From Streptomyces sp. R28 (GTDB lineage Bacteria; Actinomycetota; Actinomycetes; Streptomycetales; Streptomycetaceae): a stretch of DNA of 64,000 nucleotides. The DNA lies in assembly GCF_041052385.1 (NCBI RefSeq), contig NZ_CP163439.1, forward strand, positions 5,755,001 to 5,819,000, read 5' to 3'. A program made the translations under genes and the position numbers. Positions 9,229-16,619 of this stretch are shown piece by piece. Under the pieces are notes generated by a model that saw only the letters and a list, made by a program, of their open reading frames with translations, was not told where the DNA came from and did not search any database. Numbering within the stretch: position 1 is the stretch's first letter; each line of letters opens with the position of its first letter.

Positions 9229-9263
9229 GGAGCGCCCTTGCGGCTCAGTCGCGGGGGCGCTCC
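9229..9263 (+). terminator. Terminator of the GH5 gene
   Basis: Perfect 9-bp stem GGAGCGCCC (9229-9237) and GGGCGCTCC (9255-9263), starting 19 nt after the GH5 stop codon. There is no U tract. Confidence 0.6.
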
Positions 9264-9355
9264 GGCGTGTGGCGAACGGACGGTCGGCCGCTCGGCCGCT
9301 CGGCCGGTCCCCGGGGACGGCGGGCTTGCCTCACCACGTCCGGTCGACGACGTGT

Positions 9356-9472
9356 TCAGACACCAGCCCGGTCCAGGGCGCTCTGCAGGGACTGCTGGTA
9401 GCCCGCGCTCGTGTACGTGGCGCCGGACACGGTGTCGATGTCCGCGCTCCGCGCCACGGCCGGTGCGAAACG
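9356..9472 (-). pseudogene. Remnant of an FMN-binding-domain protein
   Basis: The minus strand encodes about 38 residues ending at TGA 9358-9356 and closed upstream by an in-frame TGA (9475-9473). The readable sequence ADIDTVSGATYTSAGYQQ followed by SLQSALDRAGV matches the C-terminal flavin-attachment signature (SGAT) of FMN_bind proteins, in which the Thr carries covalently bound FMN. The rest of the domain is missing. It lies directly downstream of the FG-GAP lipoprotein on the same strand. It is best read as a decayed gene end, not an active protein. Confidence 0.7.
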
Positions 9473-9518
9473 TCACCCGGAGACCGGTGCGCGCGCGGCG
9501 TGGTTGTACAGGTGATCC

Positions 9519-10838
9519 CTACCGCGCCAGGAACTCCGAGCTGGAGAACCTGACCGACGGCTCCGCCGCCACCAGCCCCTTCTTCGTCCCCGGGTACACC
9601 GCCACCGTGTCCTTCGTCTCGCCGGTGAACGTCCGCACCACCAGGTCCGCCCGCCCGTCCCCGTCGTAGTCGCCGACCGTCACGACGCGCGTGGTGCCCT
9701 GCGCGGGCGGCTCCACGGTCACCCTGCCCGCCGCCGCGACTCCTGTCGTACGGCCTCGGAAGACACGCAACCGCGAGCCGCTGGAGACGAGTTCGCTGAG
9801 CCCGTCGCCGTCGAAGTCGGCGGCGTCGAGCACGGAGCCGGGGACTGCGAGGGTGCCACGTGCGGCCGTGGCCGGGAGGTCGTAGCGCAGGGACGTTCCG
9901 TCCATCGTGCCGATCGCCGCGTCGAGGGCGGCCTTGCCCTTGCCGAAGGCGCCGAGGGCTACGTCGATGCCGGCGGGGAGGACGACTCCGGTGCGGGTGG
10001 GTCCGGCCGGGCCGCCGAGGACCACGGCTGATGTGCCTGTGCCCTGTGCCGTACGGACCACCAGGTCGTCGTATCCGTCGTGGTCGACGTCGGCCGCCGG
10101 GCCCTTGGGGGCGTTGCCGGGTGCCGGGATGGGGGCGGCTGCCGCCCTGGGCTTGCCCTTGCGGGTGAACGGGCCCTGGAGGAAGGACAGTTGGACGTCC
10201 GAGGCGTGGACGACCAGGTCCTGCGCGCCGTCGCCGTCGAAGTCGCCGCACACCGGCTGGTCGGGCCAGTCGTTGCCGGCGCGGGCGGCGGCGGGGATGG
10301 TGAGCTTGACCGCCTTGCCGGTGAGCCCGTTCGGGGAGCCGAAGAGGAGTTGGAGGGGGACCGGGGGCCGGCCTTGGCCGTCGTAGGGCGGGTCGGTGGA
10401 GACGACCAGGTCCGTGAAGCCGTCGCCGTTCAGGTCGCAGGTCGCTTCCGCGTCGAAGACGGCGGGGAGTTGGCCCTTCGTCGGGGCCGCCTGCCGCTGA
10501 GGGCTGAGCAACTGCCGCGCGCCCGGAGTGAGCCCGCGGGTGCTGCCGTAGACGATGCCGATGCCCGGGTCGTCGGCGTGGGCCTGGGACTTGACCAGGT
10601 CGTTGAGGACGAGGTCGCGGTGGCCGTCGCCGTTGAAGTCGTCGGCGGTCTTGCTGCCCTTGCCGTGCGGGATGGGGAGTCGGGCGGGGGCGTCGGCTAT
10701 CCGGACGGAGGTGTGCGGGGTCGGCTCGGCGTTGTCGCTGTGCTGGGTGGGACCGCAGGCGGCCAGAGCGAGGATGCCGAGAGCGCCGAGGGTGCCGGTC
10801 CTGGCCGCCGTACACTTCCCGCTTCTCCGCGTGCGCAC
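9519..10838 (-). CDS. FG-GAP repeat lipoprotein
   Basis: A 439-residue protein starting at GTG 10838-10836. An N-terminal lipobox (LGILALAACG) predicts lipid attachment at Cys about residue 28 and display on the outer membrane face. The mature part has six or seven FG-GAP/VCBS-like repeats with calcium loops (DDFNGDGHRDLVLND, CDLNGDGFTDLVVS, ADFDGDGLSELVSSG, GDYDGDGRADLVVR). It differs from the three FG-GAP proteins at the left edge by being a lipoprotein and more divergent. It ends just before the FMN-binding remnant. Ligand unknown. Confidence 0.88.
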   Translation of the reverse strand: MRTRRSGKCTAARTGTLGALGILALAACGPTQHSDNAEPTPHTSVRIADAPARLPIPHGKGSKTADDFNGDGHRDLVLNDLVKSQAHADDPGIGIVYGSTRGLTPGARQLLSPQRQAAPTKGQLPAVFDAEATCDLNGDGFTDLVVSTDPPYDGQGRPPVPLQLLFGSPNGLTGKAVKLTIPAAARAGNDWPDQPVCGDFDGDGAQDLVVHASDVQLSFLQGPFTRKGKPRAAAAPIPAPGNAPKGPAADVDHDGYDDLVVRTAQGTGTSAVVLGGPAGPTRTGVVLPAGIDVALGAFGKGKAALDAAIGTMDGTSLRYDLPATAARGTLAVPGSVLDAADFDGDGLSELVSSGSRLRVFRGRTTGVAAAGRVTVEPPAQGTTRVVTVGDYDGDGRADLVVRTFTGETKDTVAVYPGTKKGLVAAEPSVRFSSSEFLAR

Positions 10839-10984
10839 CGCTCACCTCGTCAGCACCAGGGTCAACAACTGGGTAATCATGCACGCGTTCGAGAGGGGGC
10901 GACAGTCCCTGTGCCGGGATGAGCGATGTGCGGGTGTGATTACCGGGAACATTCCGGCAGAACGCCCCGTTGACCTCAGGTCCG

Positions 10985-11038
10985 CCCGCTGCCGCTGCCG
11001 CTGCCGCTGCCGCTGCCGCTGCCGCTGCCGCTGCCGCG
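10985..11038. repeat. 6-bp microsatellite (GCCGCT)
   Basis: Seven perfect GCCGCT units at 10991-11032, with partial units on both sides, sit 22 nt upstream of the chosen start of the next gene. Read from an upstream ATG this would give a run of alanines. Confidence 0.9.
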
Positions 11039-11059
11039 AACCGCCGACCGAGGAGTCCT

Positions 11060-11740
11060 GTGACCGACAGTTCGTCCCACGCCACCGTGACCTCGCTCCC
11101 GCCGCTCACCACCCAGGCGGAGCGCCTGATCGAGCTCGGAGTGCACGAGCTCGCGGGGATACCCGCCGACGAGCTGCGCACCTTCGCGCAGGACGCCGGC
11201 AGCGCAGACGCGGAGGACGCCGGCAGCGCAGGCGGCGACTCGCTGCTCGCCGTCCATCCTGACCGCGCCCCCGCGTCCGCCCTCGCCCCGCTGCTCCGCC
11301 ACGACGGCAAGCCCGGCTTCGTGGTCGTCGACATGCCCGACGTCGACGGTTTCGCCCCGGACACCGTCGAACTGCCCGACGCTCCCCTCTACGTCGTCAC
11401 AGGGCTCGACCGCGGCGACCGCATGGCCAACTGGAGTCCGGAAGAGGCGCTGCCCGCCCTCACCCAGGAGGACCGCACCCCGCTGCTGCTCACCGAAGGC
11501 ATCCACTGGGTGCTCCAGCAGCCGCCCATCCTTGAGCGCAACCGCTGCTTCATGACCATCGGCTCCCGGCTGCGCAAGGCGAACGGCGCCCTGGACGCCC
11601 GTACCCCGGCGATCTGGATCAGCAACGGCACGGGCCGCGATGGCCGCGAGCGGCGCGACGCCCCGAAGGTCGGCTGGTGCTGGTGGGGCAACCGCCACAC
11701 GTGGCTGGGCTTCGCGTCCGGTACGGGCCGTACCCACTAG
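11060..11740 (+). CDS. DUF5701-like hypothetical protein
   Basis: A 226-residue protein. I chose GTG 11060 because AGGAG at 11051-11055 is well placed and the coding character begins there; an upstream ATG at 10970 would add a poly-alanine run from the microsatellite. The C-terminal half has conserved-looking stretches LYVVTGLDRGDRMANW, LLLTEGIHWVLQQPP and GWCWWGNRHTWLGFASG. These resemble the actinobacterial DUF5701 family, of unknown function. It has no signal peptide or membrane helix. It is followed, convergently, by the Rrf2 regulator. Confidence 0.7.
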   Translation: MTDSSSHATVTSLPPLTTQAERLIELGVHELAGIPADELRTFAQDAGSADAEDAGSAGGDSLLAVHPDRAPASALAPLLRHDGKPGFVVVDMPDVDGFAPDTVELPDAPLYVVTGLDRGDRMANWSPEEALPALTQEDRTPLLLTEGIHWVLQQPPILERNRCFMTIGSRLRKANGALDARTPAIWISNGTGRDGRERRDAPKVGWCWWGNRHTWLGFASGTGRTH

Positions 11741-11802
11741 CTGGCAGGTACTTGGTAGCGGGTACCAGGTACCAGCTACTTCCTCGGTCTCCGCCCGCGC
11801 TC

Positions 11803-12288
11803 TCAGCCCTGCGACGCCGCGGTCAGCCACGCGCCGACGCGGGGCAGTGCGGTGGGGCCGGACGTGGCGTCGACGTCCTGGACCAGGTCGGCGATCGAGA
11901 CGGCGCGCAGCGCTTCTCGCCAGGCCGCGTCCGCCCCGGCCATCGCGCGGGCGATGGGGCAAGGTGTGGTGCACGCCTCGGCCGGGGTGGCCAGCGGGCC
12001 GCGCTGGCGGATCTCCGTGCAGGTGAACGCGGGGCCGGGGCCGTCGACCGCTTCGACCACGTCGAGCACGGTGATCGAGGCGGCCTCCCGGGTGAGTACG
12101 TAGCCGCCCGCCTTGCCCTGGACCGAGCGCACGAGCCCGGCCCGGGAGAGGGCTTGCAGCTGTTTGGCCAGGTAGCTCGGCGACACGTCGTGCAGCTCCG
12201 CCAGCTTGGTCGCCGGGACGGGCTCGTCGACCGACGTGAGCACGACGCAGCAGTGCAGGGCCCACTCGACTCCGCCGGACATCTTCAC
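11803..12288 (-). CDS. Rrf2-family transcriptional regulator
   Basis: A 161-residue winged-helix regulator, the usual Rrf2 length. The helix-turn-helix covers about residues 26-62 (KLAELHDVSPSYLAKQLQAL, then VQGKAGGYVLTR). Cysteines at about 90, 106 and 110 (CTEIRQRG and CTTPC) lie where many Rrf2 proteins bind an Fe-S cluster or sense thiol oxidation, so a redox or electrophile input is plausible. It is divergent from the NmrA-like gene at 12497. The shared region holds two inverted repeats overlapping a promoter, so it probably represses that gene and perhaps itself. Confidence 0.85.
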   Translation of the reverse strand: MKMSGGVEWALHCCVVLTSVDEPVPATKLAELHDVSPSYLAKQLQALSRAGLVRSVQGKAGGYVLTREAASITVLDVVEAVDGPGPAFTCTEIRQRGPLATPAEACTTPCPIARAMAGADAAWREALRAVSIADLVQDVDATSGPTALPRVGAWLTAASQG

Positions 12289-12302
12289 TCGACCACTCTA
12301 AT

Positions 12303-12341
12303 CAGGCTCTCCGGCCAGGCTGTCCGCCCAGGCTCTCCATC
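12303..12341. repeat. 13-bp imperfect tandem repeat upstream of the Rrf2 gene
   Basis: Three units of the form CAGGCTCTCCGGC at 12303-12315, 12316-12328 and 12329-12341, followed by shorter CAGGCC pieces to about 12356. It lies in the leader of the Rrf2 gene. Confidence 0.75.
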
Positions 12342-12372
12342 CAGGCCATCCAGGCCGTCTCCTCACGGGCGC

Positions 12373-12422
12373 TTGACTCGGATAGGAGGTGTCCGAGTAT
12401 AGTCCCGGACAGAAGATGTCCG
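12373..12422 (+). promoter_or_regulatory. Promoter with two overlapping operators, probably for Rrf2
   Basis: TTGACT at 12373-12378 and a -10-like GAGTAT (12395-12400) or TATAGT (12398-12403) form a candidate promoter for the NmrA-like gene. The perfect inverted repeat ACTCGGA-N9-TCCGAGT occupies 12376-12398. A second, CGGACA-N5-TGTCCG, occupies 12406-12422. The shared TGTCCGAGT half-site suggests one regulator binding twice, most simply the divergent Rrf2 protein. Confidence 0.65.
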
Positions 12423-12496
12423 AGTTTGGTAGATGCAGCGCCCACGCGGTGGTCCATATGCCACATTGCGGATAACTCACCGGCGAAAGGCATGTC

Positions 12497-13225
12497 ATGA
12501 AGTTCGCGGTCATCGGCGGAACCGGACTCATCGGGTCGCAGGTCGTCAGGAATCTGAACGCCGCCGGGCACGAGGCGGTACCGCACTCGCAGTCCACCGG
12601 AGTCGACGTCATCACCGGCCAGGGACTGGACGAGGCGGTGGCGGGAGCGGACGTCGTCGTCAACCTGACGAACTCCCCGACCTTCGACGGCGCCTCTCTG
12701 GCGTTCTTCCAGACCTCGATGGAGAACCTGCTGGCCGCGGCCCACAAGGGCGGCGTCGGCCACTTCGTCATCCTCTCGATCGTCGGCGTGGACCAGGTGC
12801 CGGAGCTGGACTACTACCGGGCCAAGAGGCTCCAGGAGACCGTCCTCGAGGCCGGCCCGATCCCGTACTCGATCGTCCGGGCGACGCAGTTCATGGAGTT
12901 CATGGACGCCGTCCTGTCCTGGACCGCCGACGGCGACACCGTCCGGTTGCCCGCCACACCGATCCAGCCCATCGCCGCCGCGGACGTGGCCCTGGCGGTG
13001 ACGGAGGTCGCCGCGGGCGCCCCGCTGAACGGCATCCGCGACATCGGCGGCCCCGAGATCTTCGCCCTGGACGAGCTGGGCCGGATCACCCTGTCCCACA
13101 AGGGCGACAGCCGTACGGTCGTCACCGATCCCAGTGCCGGCATGTTCGCCGTCGTCAAGGGCGACGTCCTCACCGACAAGGACGCCCGACTCGCCCCCAC
13201 GCGCTACGCCGACTGGCTCTCCTGA
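12497..13225 (+). CDS. NmrA-like NAD(P)-binding protein
   Basis: A 242-residue atypical short-chain dehydrogenase. A Rossmann glycine motif GGTGLIGSQVV lies at residues 7-17, followed by VVNLTNSPTF and a conserved YYRAKRLQE segment with the Tyr-x3-Lys pattern. The C-terminal part resembles NmrA/epimerase-like proteins that bind NAD(P) and often act as redox sensors or quinone/NADPH oxidoreductases. The ATG at 12497 follows a GGCGAAAGG-type site. Its only close neighbour is the divergent Rrf2 regulator, and the operators between them suggest induction by redox or thiol stress. Confidence 0.85.
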   Translation: MKFAVIGGTGLIGSQVVRNLNAAGHEAVPHSQSTGVDVITGQGLDEAVAGADVVVNLTNSPTFDGASLAFFQTSMENLLAAAHKGGVGHFVILSIVGVDQVPELDYYRAKRLQETVLEAGPIPYSIVRATQFMEFMDAVLSWTADGDTVRLPATPIQPIAAADVALAVTEVAAGAPLNGIRDIGGPEIFALDELGRITLSHKGDSRTVVTDPSAGMFAVVKGDVLTDKDARLAPTRYADWLS

Positions 13226-13289
13226 GAGTGCTCGTGGATGACTGCTCCGGATCCTGACAGCGCGTTCGACGGCGGCTGGATCATCGACG

Positions 13290-13571
13290 TCACGCCGACC
13301 CGGGGTCCAGCTCGTGCACCATGAACACGTCCACCGGATCCTCGGTCTCGACGGTGAACCCGTGCCGCTCGTACAGCCGTCGGGCCGCACTGCCCCGCAG
13401 CACGTTCAACCGGACGAGGACACCGCGGCGGTCGCACCGCTCCAGCAGCTCGCGCAGCACGCCCGAGCCGATGCCGCCGCCCTGAAGGTGCGGGGCCAGA
13501 TAGAAGTGCTGCTCCAGTCCGCCACGATCAGCACGCTGGCTCGCACGCGAGGACGCCTGCCCGGCCGCCCC
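13290..13571 (-). pseudogene. C-terminal remnant of a GNAT acetyltransferase
   Basis: The minus strand is open for 94 codons between a TAG (13574-13572) and the TGA at 13292-13290, without a credible start. It reads HFYLAPHLQGGGIGSGVL followed by RELLERCDRRG, LNVLRGSAARRLYERHGF and VDVFMVHEL. The Q-x-x-G-x-G-x motif is the acetyl-CoA pyrophosphate loop and the second part is the Asn/Tyr segment of GNAT enzymes. The N-terminal half is missing. It lies between the NmrA-like gene and the MFS operon and probably marks a deletion. Confidence 0.72.
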
Positions 13572-13668
13572 CTACCCTCACGGATGCGACGGTTGCTACG
13601 TTCCGAGGTGTGACTGAGAACGTCGGCTCCTCGCCTCCGGCTCCGGCTCCGGCTCCGAGGGCAGCGAC

Positions 13669-13988
13669 GTGCGGGACGGAGCGCGTTGGATCGTCCTCGT
13701 CGTCAGGGTGCCGGCCGAACTGGAGGAAGAGGAGCAGTCGTTGGAACGGCTGCGGCGCCGGTACCGGGACCTGACGGCGAGGGATGTGTTCGGTGCGCCC
13801 GAGGCCGTGGCGGCCGGTGAGCGGCTCAAGGGATGCGCGGCCGCGTGCGAGGGTTACACCGAGCGCGTCTTCGCCGAGAAGTCGCAGGACCGGCAGTCGC
13901 AGGACCGGACGCTTCTCGACCAGCCCCCCGCAGGCCCCAGCCCCAGCCCCGCGGCCTCAGCCCCCCCCCGGACGGCGAGGACCCATGA
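13669..13988 (+). CDS. Small coding segment before the MFS gene, possibly frameshifted
   Basis: From GTG 13669 (GAGGG about 9 nt upstream) the frame shows streptomycete-like third-base GC and helical, charged residues such as VRVPAELEEEEQSLERLRRR and CAAACEGYTERVFAEK, at least to about 13910. Unshifted, it would run on through the MFS gene in a wrong frame. In another frame a TGA at 13986-13988 overlaps the MFS ATG (ATGA) after residues ending DGEDP. A frameshift in the C-rich or duplicated stretch at 13880-13970 would therefore give a roughly 106-codon gene coupled to the transporter. The product is not recognised. Confidence 0.4.
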
Positions 13989-15187
13989 CCGCAACGCCGG
14001 ACCGACAAGCCGCCCCCGCCACAGCCCCGGCCCCCGCGCCCCAGATGTGGCCCCTGTACGCCGCCGGTTTCACCACCGCCTTCGGTGCGCACGGCATCGC
14101 CGCCAATCTCGGTGGCTACTCCGACGACGCCGTGACGTCCCTCCTCGTCCTCGGCGGCCTGCTCGCCCTGTACGACGGGGCCGAGGTGTTGCTCAAGCCG
14201 CTCTTCGGCACGCTCGCCGACCGGATCGGGGCGCGGCCGGTGCTGCTCGGCGGCCTCGTCGCGTTCGCCGTGGCTTCCGCCGCGTACGTCGTCGCCGACA
14301 GCCCCGGCTGGCTCTGGGCCGCCCGGCTCGGTCAGGGTGCCGCGGCCTCCGCGTTCTCGCCGTCCGCGTCCGCGCTGGTCGCCCGGCTGAACCCGGCGGC
14401 CAAGCACGGGCGGGCGTTCGGCAGTTACGGCTTCTACAAGTCCATCGGCTACACCCTGGGCCCGCTGCTCGGCGGCGTCCTGGTCTGGGCCGACGGCCTG
14501 CGGCTGCTGTTCACGGTGCTGGCGGTACTCGGCGCGGCCGTCGCGCTCTGGGCCGCGCTCGCCGTCCCGCACGTACCCCCGCTGCCCAAGCAGCGGCAGA
14601 CGGTCCTGGACCTGGCCCGGCGCCTGGCCGACCCGGCGTTCCTGCGGCCCACGGCCGCCCTGGCCGGCGCGACCGCCGCGCTCTCCGTCGGCGTCGGCTT
14701 CCTGCCGGTCTCCGGCGCCGCCGCCGGGCTCGGCACGGTCGCGACCGGCGCCGCGGTGTCGGTGCTGGCGGCCTGCGCGGCCGTCGTGCAGCCGAAGGCC
14801 GGGCGAGCCCTGGACGACGGCCGCCTCACCGTCCGTTCCGGCCTGACCGCCGGGCTGCTGATCACGGCGGCGGGACTGGCCTGCGCCATGCTGCCCGGCC
14901 TGACCGGTGTCCTCCTCGCCGCCACCCTGATCGGCATCGGCACCGGCCTGATCACCCCGCTCGGCTTCGCCGCCCTGGCCGCCTCCACCCCCGCCGAACG
15001 GCTCGGCCAGACCATGGGCTCCGCCGAGCTGGGCCGCGAACTCGGCGACGCGGGCGGCCCGCTGCTGGTCGCCGCCGTCGCCTCACTGGCCACCCTCACC
15101 TGCGGCTACGCCGCCCTCGCCCTCCTCCTCGCCACCGGCCCGGCCCTCGCGGTGGTCCGCCGGAGCCGAACTTCCGGATATCAATAA
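13985..15187 (+). CDS. MFS transporter
   Basis: A 400-residue membrane protein with about 12 hydrophobic helices. The loop 2-3 signature of the major facilitator superfamily is present as LFGTLADRIGARPVLLGG. A second half-repeat shows weaker symmetry. The ATG at 13985 was chosen because it follows GAGGACCC and precedes the first helix; the frame is open further upstream without coding sense. Drug or metabolite efflux is the likely general role and the substrate is unknown. It probably forms an operon with the small, possibly frameshifted gene just upstream. Confidence 0.85.
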   Translation: MTATPDRQAAPATAPAPAPQMWPLYAAGFTTAFGAHGIAANLGGYSDDAVTSLLVLGGLLALYDGAEVLLKPLFGTLADRIGARPVLLGGLVAFAVASAAYVVADSPGWLWAARLGQGAAASAFSPSASALVARLNPAAKHGRAFGSYGFYKSIGYTLGPLLGGVLVWADGLRLLFTVLAVLGAAVALWAALAVPHVPPLPKQRQTVLDLARRLADPAFLRPTAALAGATAALSVGVGFLPVSGAAAGLGTVATGAAVSVLAACAAVVQPKAGRALDDGRLTVRSGLTAGLLITAAGLACAMLPGLTGVLLAATLIGIGTGLITPLGFAALAASTPAERLGQTMGSAELGRELGDAGGPLLVAAVASLATLTCGYAALALLLATGPALAVVRRSRTSGYQ

Positions 15188-15315
15188 CAACGCATCACAC
15201 ATATTCCGAATTTCATCGCCCGGGCCCGGTCGTTGGATATTCCAGATAATCACCGTTGACGGATATTCCCCCGAATGCCAGATGTCCTGCACGGCGTGGC
15301 GCTCGTTGATGTGGC
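15188..15315. other. AT-richer intergenic stretch
   Basis: No gene. The stretch is visibly richer in A/T than its neighbours and repeats GATATTCC (around 15235 and 15262). It probably carries the promoter of the small gene at 15316, but hexamers could not be fixed. Confidence 0.4.
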
Positions 15316-15495
15316 GTGACTTGGCGGGAAACACATGTAGATGAGGATCATCCGTTCCGCTTGCGGCAGGCAGTTGATCAGACCGCTGCGGAAGGCATCA
15401 CGCACTGCTCTGACCTGCTCGATGACTTTCTCAGAACCATCAGCCGCATGGAGAGTGAATATTTCCGTGCGGCGATGGAGGGGGAGAGGTTCTAG
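15316..15495 (+). CDS. Small hypothetical protein upstream of a DUF2637-like gene
   Basis: A 59-codon open frame begins at GTG 15316 and ends at TAG 15493-15495, two bases before the next ATG. It reads ETHVDEDHPFRLRQAVDQ, then CSDLLDDFLRTISRMESEYF and ends MEGERF: an acidic, amphipathic, soluble-looking peptide. The tight spacing and common strand point to an operon with the membrane protein. The product is not recognised. The coding character is convincing in its C-terminal two thirds; the exact start is less sure. Confidence 0.55.
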   Translation: MTWRETHVDEDHPFRLRQAVDQTAAEGITHCSDLLDDFLRTISRMESEYFRAAMEGERF

Positions 15496-15497
15496 GA

Positions 15498-16235
15498 ATG
15501 CGCACCGACTACGAGGCGGTCGACGAACAGCCTCATTACACGCACCAGCTCGACATGCAGAATCTCTGGCACGTCCCTGATTCGACGATCTCGTCGTCGG
15601 GCGGCTGGGATCTGGACGAAGAGCTGGCCCAGATGCTGAACACGACGCAGGGCCTGACGATTCCGGGGCTGTCGGCGCAGGGCATGGATCCCGCTCCCGC
15701 TCCGGCTCCCGCCCCGCCCTCGCCGGACAGTGACCGGCCCCTGCCCCGCCCGGTCCATCGCCGGCGGCCTCAGCCCAGCGCTCACGTCCTCCCCAGAAAC
15801 CCGAAGATCATCACCGTCGGGGTCCTGGTCACACTCATCACCCTGTGTGCGGGCACGATGCTCACTTGGTCAATCTCGTATTCGTACGATCAGCTGCGCT
15901 CCATCGCGCTGCTCGTGGTCTCGCCGAATCTGGCCCATTGGTGGCCGTTGACGGTGTACGGGCCGTGGCTGCTGGCAGGGCTTTCCATTCTGCGGGCATC
16001 CGTCCAGCGCCGAACCGCTCGCCGTTCCTGGGCTGTCATGCTCGTTTCCTCGGGCACGGCGGTGGCTCTGTGCATCGGCCAGTCGCCGCATTCCCTGCTC
16101 GCGATGGTGGTCGTCGGAATTCCGCCGATCACCGCCCTGGTCTGCTTTCGCGAGCTCGTCGGACAGTTCTCGTCGCGGCCCGGCCCCCGGCATGCCGCTG
16201 ACACGGTGAACGGGCCCAAGCAGCCGAGGTCGTAG
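15498..16235 (+). CDS. DUF2637-like membrane protein
   Basis: A 245-residue protein. The first about 95 residues are soluble, with a Pro/Ala-rich stretch (APAPAPAPP). Four membrane helices follow (IITVGVLVTLITLCAG; the region around AHWWPLTVYGPWLLAGL; AVMLVSSGTAVALC; LAMVVVGIPPITALVC). The SYSYDQLRSIAL and WPLTVYGPWL segments recall actinobacterial DUF2637 proteins, some of which occur near plasmid-transfer (Spd-like) genes. No transfer genes are nearby, so the role is open. It is transcribed together with the small gene before it. Confidence 0.6.
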   Translation: MRTDYEAVDEQPHYTHQLDMQNLWHVPDSTISSSGGWDLDEELAQMLNTTQGLTIPGLSAQGMDPAPAPAPAPPSPDSDRPLPRPVHRRRPQPSAHVLPRNPKIITVGVLVTLITLCAGTMLTWSISYSYDQLRSIALLVVSPNLAHWWPLTVYGPWLLAGLSILRASVQRRTARRSWAVMLVSSGTAVALCIGQSPHSLLAMVVVGIPPITALVCFRELVGQFSSRPGPRHAADTVNGPKQPRS

Positions 16236-16245
16236 CCGCGCAGGG

Positions 16246-16542
16246 TCAGGACTGGTACGGCTGCTGCGGCTGCCCGTGCTGCTGCTGACCGCCGTAACCG
16301 CCACCGGCGACGGCCTGCGTCTGGAGCTGCTCCGCCTGCTCCTTGGTCACCTTCTGCTCGGCGCCGCAGAAGGTGCACTGCGTCGCGTACTTCGTCGAGA
16401 TCGGGAACAGCGGCACGAAGAACAGCGTGAACTTCGTGACGCGCTTCCTGAGCGTGTGCGCGGAGGGGTTCCCGCAGTGGCCGCACACCAGCGTGAGTAT
16501 CGCCAGCTGGTAGAGGTAGCCCTTGGTACCGAAAATGATCAC
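16246..16542 (-). CDS. Zinc-ribbon family protein
   Basis: A 98-residue protein with start GTG at 16542-16540, chosen because AAAGGA lies about 8 nt upstream; the open frame extends further without sense. Two Cys pairs, CGHCG near residue 19 and CTFCG near residue 56, form a zinc ribbon. A hydrophobic stretch (VTKFTLFFVPLFPIS) lies between them. A Gln/Gly-rich tail (QQQHGQPQQPYQS) follows. The family is widespread in actinobacteria and of unknown function. It is convergent with the DUF2637-like gene, with only 10 bp between the stops. Confidence 0.8.
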   Translation of the reverse strand: MIIFGTKGYLYQLAILTLVCGHCGNPSAHTLRKRVTKFTLFFVPLFPISTKYATQCTFCGAEQKVTKEQAEQLQTQAVAGGGYGGQQQHGQPQQPYQS

Positions 16543-16619
16543 GCTTGGGTCCTTTCTGATCAGTTCCTGCCGTACAGTGCCCGCGGCGGGCGATGGGGAC
16601 ACCCCTCGGGGGAGGGCAC

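Noticed and set aside
10970..11059. Poly-alanine N-terminus for the DUF5701-like gene
   Set aside because: It would be a translation of the GCCGCT microsatellite; GTG 11060 with AGGAG is better placed.
12302..13390. 362-codon frame opposite the NmrA-like gene
   Set aside because: Antisense shadow; the Rossmann motif on the plus strand is clear.
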